Source: a virus. From it: DNA of 25,009 nucleotides. The notes under the pieces are model-generated. The model ran no database searches. It saw only the letters and a program-made list of their open reading frames with translations, and had not been told where the DNA came from. The translations under genes and the position numbers were made by a program. Shown here piece by piece: positions 23,474 to 25,009 of this stretch (its first letter is position 1; every line of letters begins with the position of its first letter). The DNA is taken from the IMG/VR virus record IMGVR_UViG_3300025671_000484, positions 1-25,009 of that record, one strand, 5' to 3'.

Positions 23474-24849
23474 TAGTTATCTGCCTTGGGTGTAAGCGCC
23501 TTGCTAAGGCTTTGGCGTGTTGGAAATCTTTCGCCTTCTTGATTAGTGTAAGTTGTAGTATCATTAACAAAGATGCTGCGTAGTGTCTTATTGTCCGGAC
23601 CTGGAGTCAAGTTAGCGCGAACATTGTCTTCAACTTTGATCCATCTAACACCATCGTAACGGAATAATCTATTCGGCACGTAATCTGTCCTTAATACATA
23701 TTGCCCGATTGTTGGACTTCCGGGGAAAGAAGTACCAGCAGTTACAGTAAATCCGTTTGGAGCAGTTCCATCACCGCCTAAGTAAGCAGGAATAGCAACA
23801 TTGGGAGTAGTTGGACTTGTTGTTGCTAATGTTCTAGTACTTCCTGCGTAAGTGTTTGAGTTATCTGCACCAAGACCAGTAGGATCGCCTGGAGCGCCTG
23901 TTGGAGTAAGTGGGACAATATAGAGTTCATCCATATTGTTACCGCTTTTATCTACATCTTGTTCTGCTTGTTCTATAATAGCATCGTTTATTTGCAACAA
24001 CTTACTGAAGTTACTGGACACATTGCCAATTGTTTCAGAAGTGTTTTCGCTGGCTGCGATGTTGTTGAGAATATCTTTGTATTCTTGTGCATCCACTAGC
24101 GGAGTCATTTTGATACGCCATAAGTGCGGCCACCAAGTTTGACTGAATCCTTCTGAACTAAAAGTACAGTCCTGTACTACATAAAATCTTTTTAGGACTG
24201 CAGGAATTGTGGCATCTAAAGGATAGTAGTCTTTTTTGTGAGGTAGTTCAATAACGTCACCTGACATGATTTTACGTCCCAGCGTAGCAATCATGTCATT
24301 TAAGTGAAACGTCATATAAACTGTGTCTGCATTTAAGAATAAACCAAACTGTGTCAAATCAAAATCATTGTCGTTAACAGTGTAAATACCGCGCATGACA
24401 TAAACGTCTTCGTCATACTTTCTATCTCTATTTTCTAAAAACAACAAGTCCTGTATGTTTTGGGCACTTTGATTCTGATATACGGGCTGTTCCCAATCTT
24501 TCCAATAAACACTAATAGGTGTACCATTTGCTATTGTGGTTGTGGTATTGGCACTGATTGTGACTGTGTTTGCTGTACTATTAGCCACAGTGATAGTGGT
24601 ATTTGCAGCAATACCTATACCCTGTACAGTTTGTCCTGGTTCAAAAGTGCTGACATTAGCAAAACTTAAAACTGTTGTATTGGCACTGACTTCTGACGTA
24701 AGTGCATAGGCATTAGCCTGACTGTTCGTGCCAATGTATTTGTGTAAGTAGACTCCGGTGCCACCGATAGTAAACTCTTCGGAAATGCGTTTATCAAAAA
24801 ATCTATAATCGTTGGTGTGGTTTTCACGCCACATGCTTAATCTTGGCAT
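23473..24849 (-). CDS. 14: gp14-like neck protein with inserted beta domain (458 residues, tentative)
   Basis: Probable head-tail neck protein. The core (about 130-262) has DLLFLENRDRKYDEDVYVMR, TQFGLFLNADTVYMTFHLND and SGDVIELPHKKDYYPLD, then RFYVVQDCTFSSEGFSQTWW. This follows the pattern of T4 gp14 (peptide with xYYVPR, then FGxxxxDxVxxxI, then a GDxIxxP loop), but similarity is low. Immediate position before the gp15-like gene, as in T4, supports it. T4 gp14 has 256 residues. Here residues ~50-113 form an inserted Thr/Asn-rich beta domain (FEPGQTVQGIGIAANTTI), and ~310-458 is a low-complexity then folded tail containing LRTDYVPNRLFRYDGVRWIK. The start is supported by the late-type promoter 23 bases upstream; no clear ribosome site is visible. 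An alternative is another neck or connector protein of the same operon. Confidence 0.6.
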   Translation of the reverse strand: MPRLSMWRENHTNDYRFFDKRISEEFTIGGTGVYLHKYIGTNSQANAYALTSEVSANTTVLSFANVSTFEPGQTVQGIGIAANTTITVANSTANTVTISANTTTTIANGTPISVYWKDWEQPVYQNQSAQNIQDLLFLENRDRKYDEDVYVMRGIYTVNDNDFDLTQFGLFLNADTVYMTFHLNDMIATLGRKIMSGDVIELPHKKDYYPLDATIPAVLKRFYVVQDCTFSSEGFSQTWWPHLWRIKMTPLVDAQEYKDILNNIAASENTSETIGNVSSNFSKLLQINDAIIEQAEQDVDKSGNNMDELYIVPLTPTGAPGDPTGLGADNSNTYAGSTRTLATTSPTTPNVAIPAYLGGDGTAPNGFTVTAGTSFPGSPTIGQYVLRTDYVPNRLFRYDGVRWIKVEDNVRANLTPGPDNKTLRSIFVNDTTTYTNQEGERFPTRQSLSKALTPKADN

Positions 24850-24871
24850 AAGTCAGAATCCAGTATTCTTA

Positions 24872-24879
24872 TATTTATG
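24872..24879 (-). promoter_or_regulatory. T4-type late promoter box for the neck-tail-Nudix operon
   Basis: On the minus strand the box reads CATAAATA, one base from the T4 late consensus, and lies 22 bases before the ATG at 24849. It is the only such box seen upstream of the three overlapping minus-strand genes. Confidence 0.6.
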
Positions 24880-24911
24880 GCGATATGAATTGTAAATAGT
24901 CCAAAAGTAAT

Positions 24912-24929
24912 GTAGTACTTTGGTACTAC
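24912..24929. promoter_or_regulatory. Perfect 7+7 palindrome, operator-like
   Basis: GTAGTAC (24912-24918) and GTACTAC (24923-24929) pair perfectly around TTTG. The right arm ends exactly where the -35 hexamer of the last gene starts. No T tail follows, so a terminator is unlikely. An operator for a repressor or activator is the simplest reading. Confidence 0.45.
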
Positions 24930-24958
24930 TTGCACAATAATGATAAATCTGTTATAAT
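24930..24958 (+). promoter_or_regulatory. Sigma70-like promoter for the last gene
   Basis: TTGCAC (24930-24935) and a perfect TATAAT (24953-24958) are separated by 17 bases. The start codon follows 24 bases after the -10 hexamer. The -35 element matches only TTG of TTGACA, so help from a factor at the adjoining palindrome would be plausible. Confidence 0.55.
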
Positions 24959-24982
24959 ACAGTTTTCCAAGAAGGATCAAAA

Positions 24983-25009
24983 ATGGCTACAGTAGCAGGC
25001 GTCAAAGTA
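24983..25009 (+). CDS. Start of an unidentified gene (cut by window end)
   Basis: Only nine codons are present (MATVAGVKV). GAAGGA at 24971-24976 is a good ribosome site 6 bases before the ATG, and a sigma70-like promoter lies upstream. The gene diverges from the neck-tail operon. Nothing can be said about its product. Confidence 0.6.

Overview
The window looks like part of the structural region of a tailed-phage genome: a T4-like, probably marine, myovirus distant from T4 itself. Support comes from a T4-type prohead scaffold (gp22-like) followed directly by a T4-type major capsid protein (gp23-like, with the GVQPMTGP signature), a T4 gp15-type tail sheath terminator and a gp14-like neck protein. 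Further support is a set of tail-fibre domains common in marine T4-like phages and several late-promoter-like ATAAATA boxes. The DNA is moderately AT-rich, coding is nearly continuous with 1-base TAATG overlaps, and I see no rRNA, tRNA, transposase, integrase or CRISPR array. The host cannot be named from this window.

Layout. 1-2037 (+): scaffold, then major capsid, ended by a strong bidirectional terminator at 2069-2093. 2099-2917 (-): a PfkB-family sugar kinase, a metabolic cargo gene lying head-on to the capsid genes, with its own sigma70-like promoter and almost no leader. 3041-3451 (+): a small probable virion protein with its own terminator. 3562-21243 (+): an 17.7 kb adsorption or fibre block. 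It holds a 3710-residue repeat fibre, a 119-residue structural protein, a 962-residue TIG/Ig/LamG adhesin, a second (898-residue) fibre built from the same repeats, and a 181-residue protein with an Mtd-like N-terminus and a peptidase-G2-like C-terminus. ATAAATA-type late promoters precede the two repeat fibres and the 181-residue gene. 21240-24849 (-): a three-gene operon read from a late-type promoter, in the order gp14-like neck protein, gp15-like tail terminator, Nudix hydrolase. 24983-25009 (+): the first nine codons of another gene behind a sigma70-like promoter and a perfect palindrome.

How it fits together. Scaffold and capsid build the head; the neck and tail terminator proteins close head and tail; the fibre block makes the host-contact apparatus. 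The PfkB kinase and the Nudix hydrolase are probably accessory enzymes acting on host sugar or nucleotide pools. The most striking feature is the repeat system. I count 39 copies of a 44-residue (132 bp) unit in the giant fibre and 9 in the second fibre, plus five copies of a ~140-residue module shared between them. Protein sequence is highly conserved while synonymous codons are heavily scrambled. Both fibres carry a shared glycine-rich junction before different C-terminal tips.
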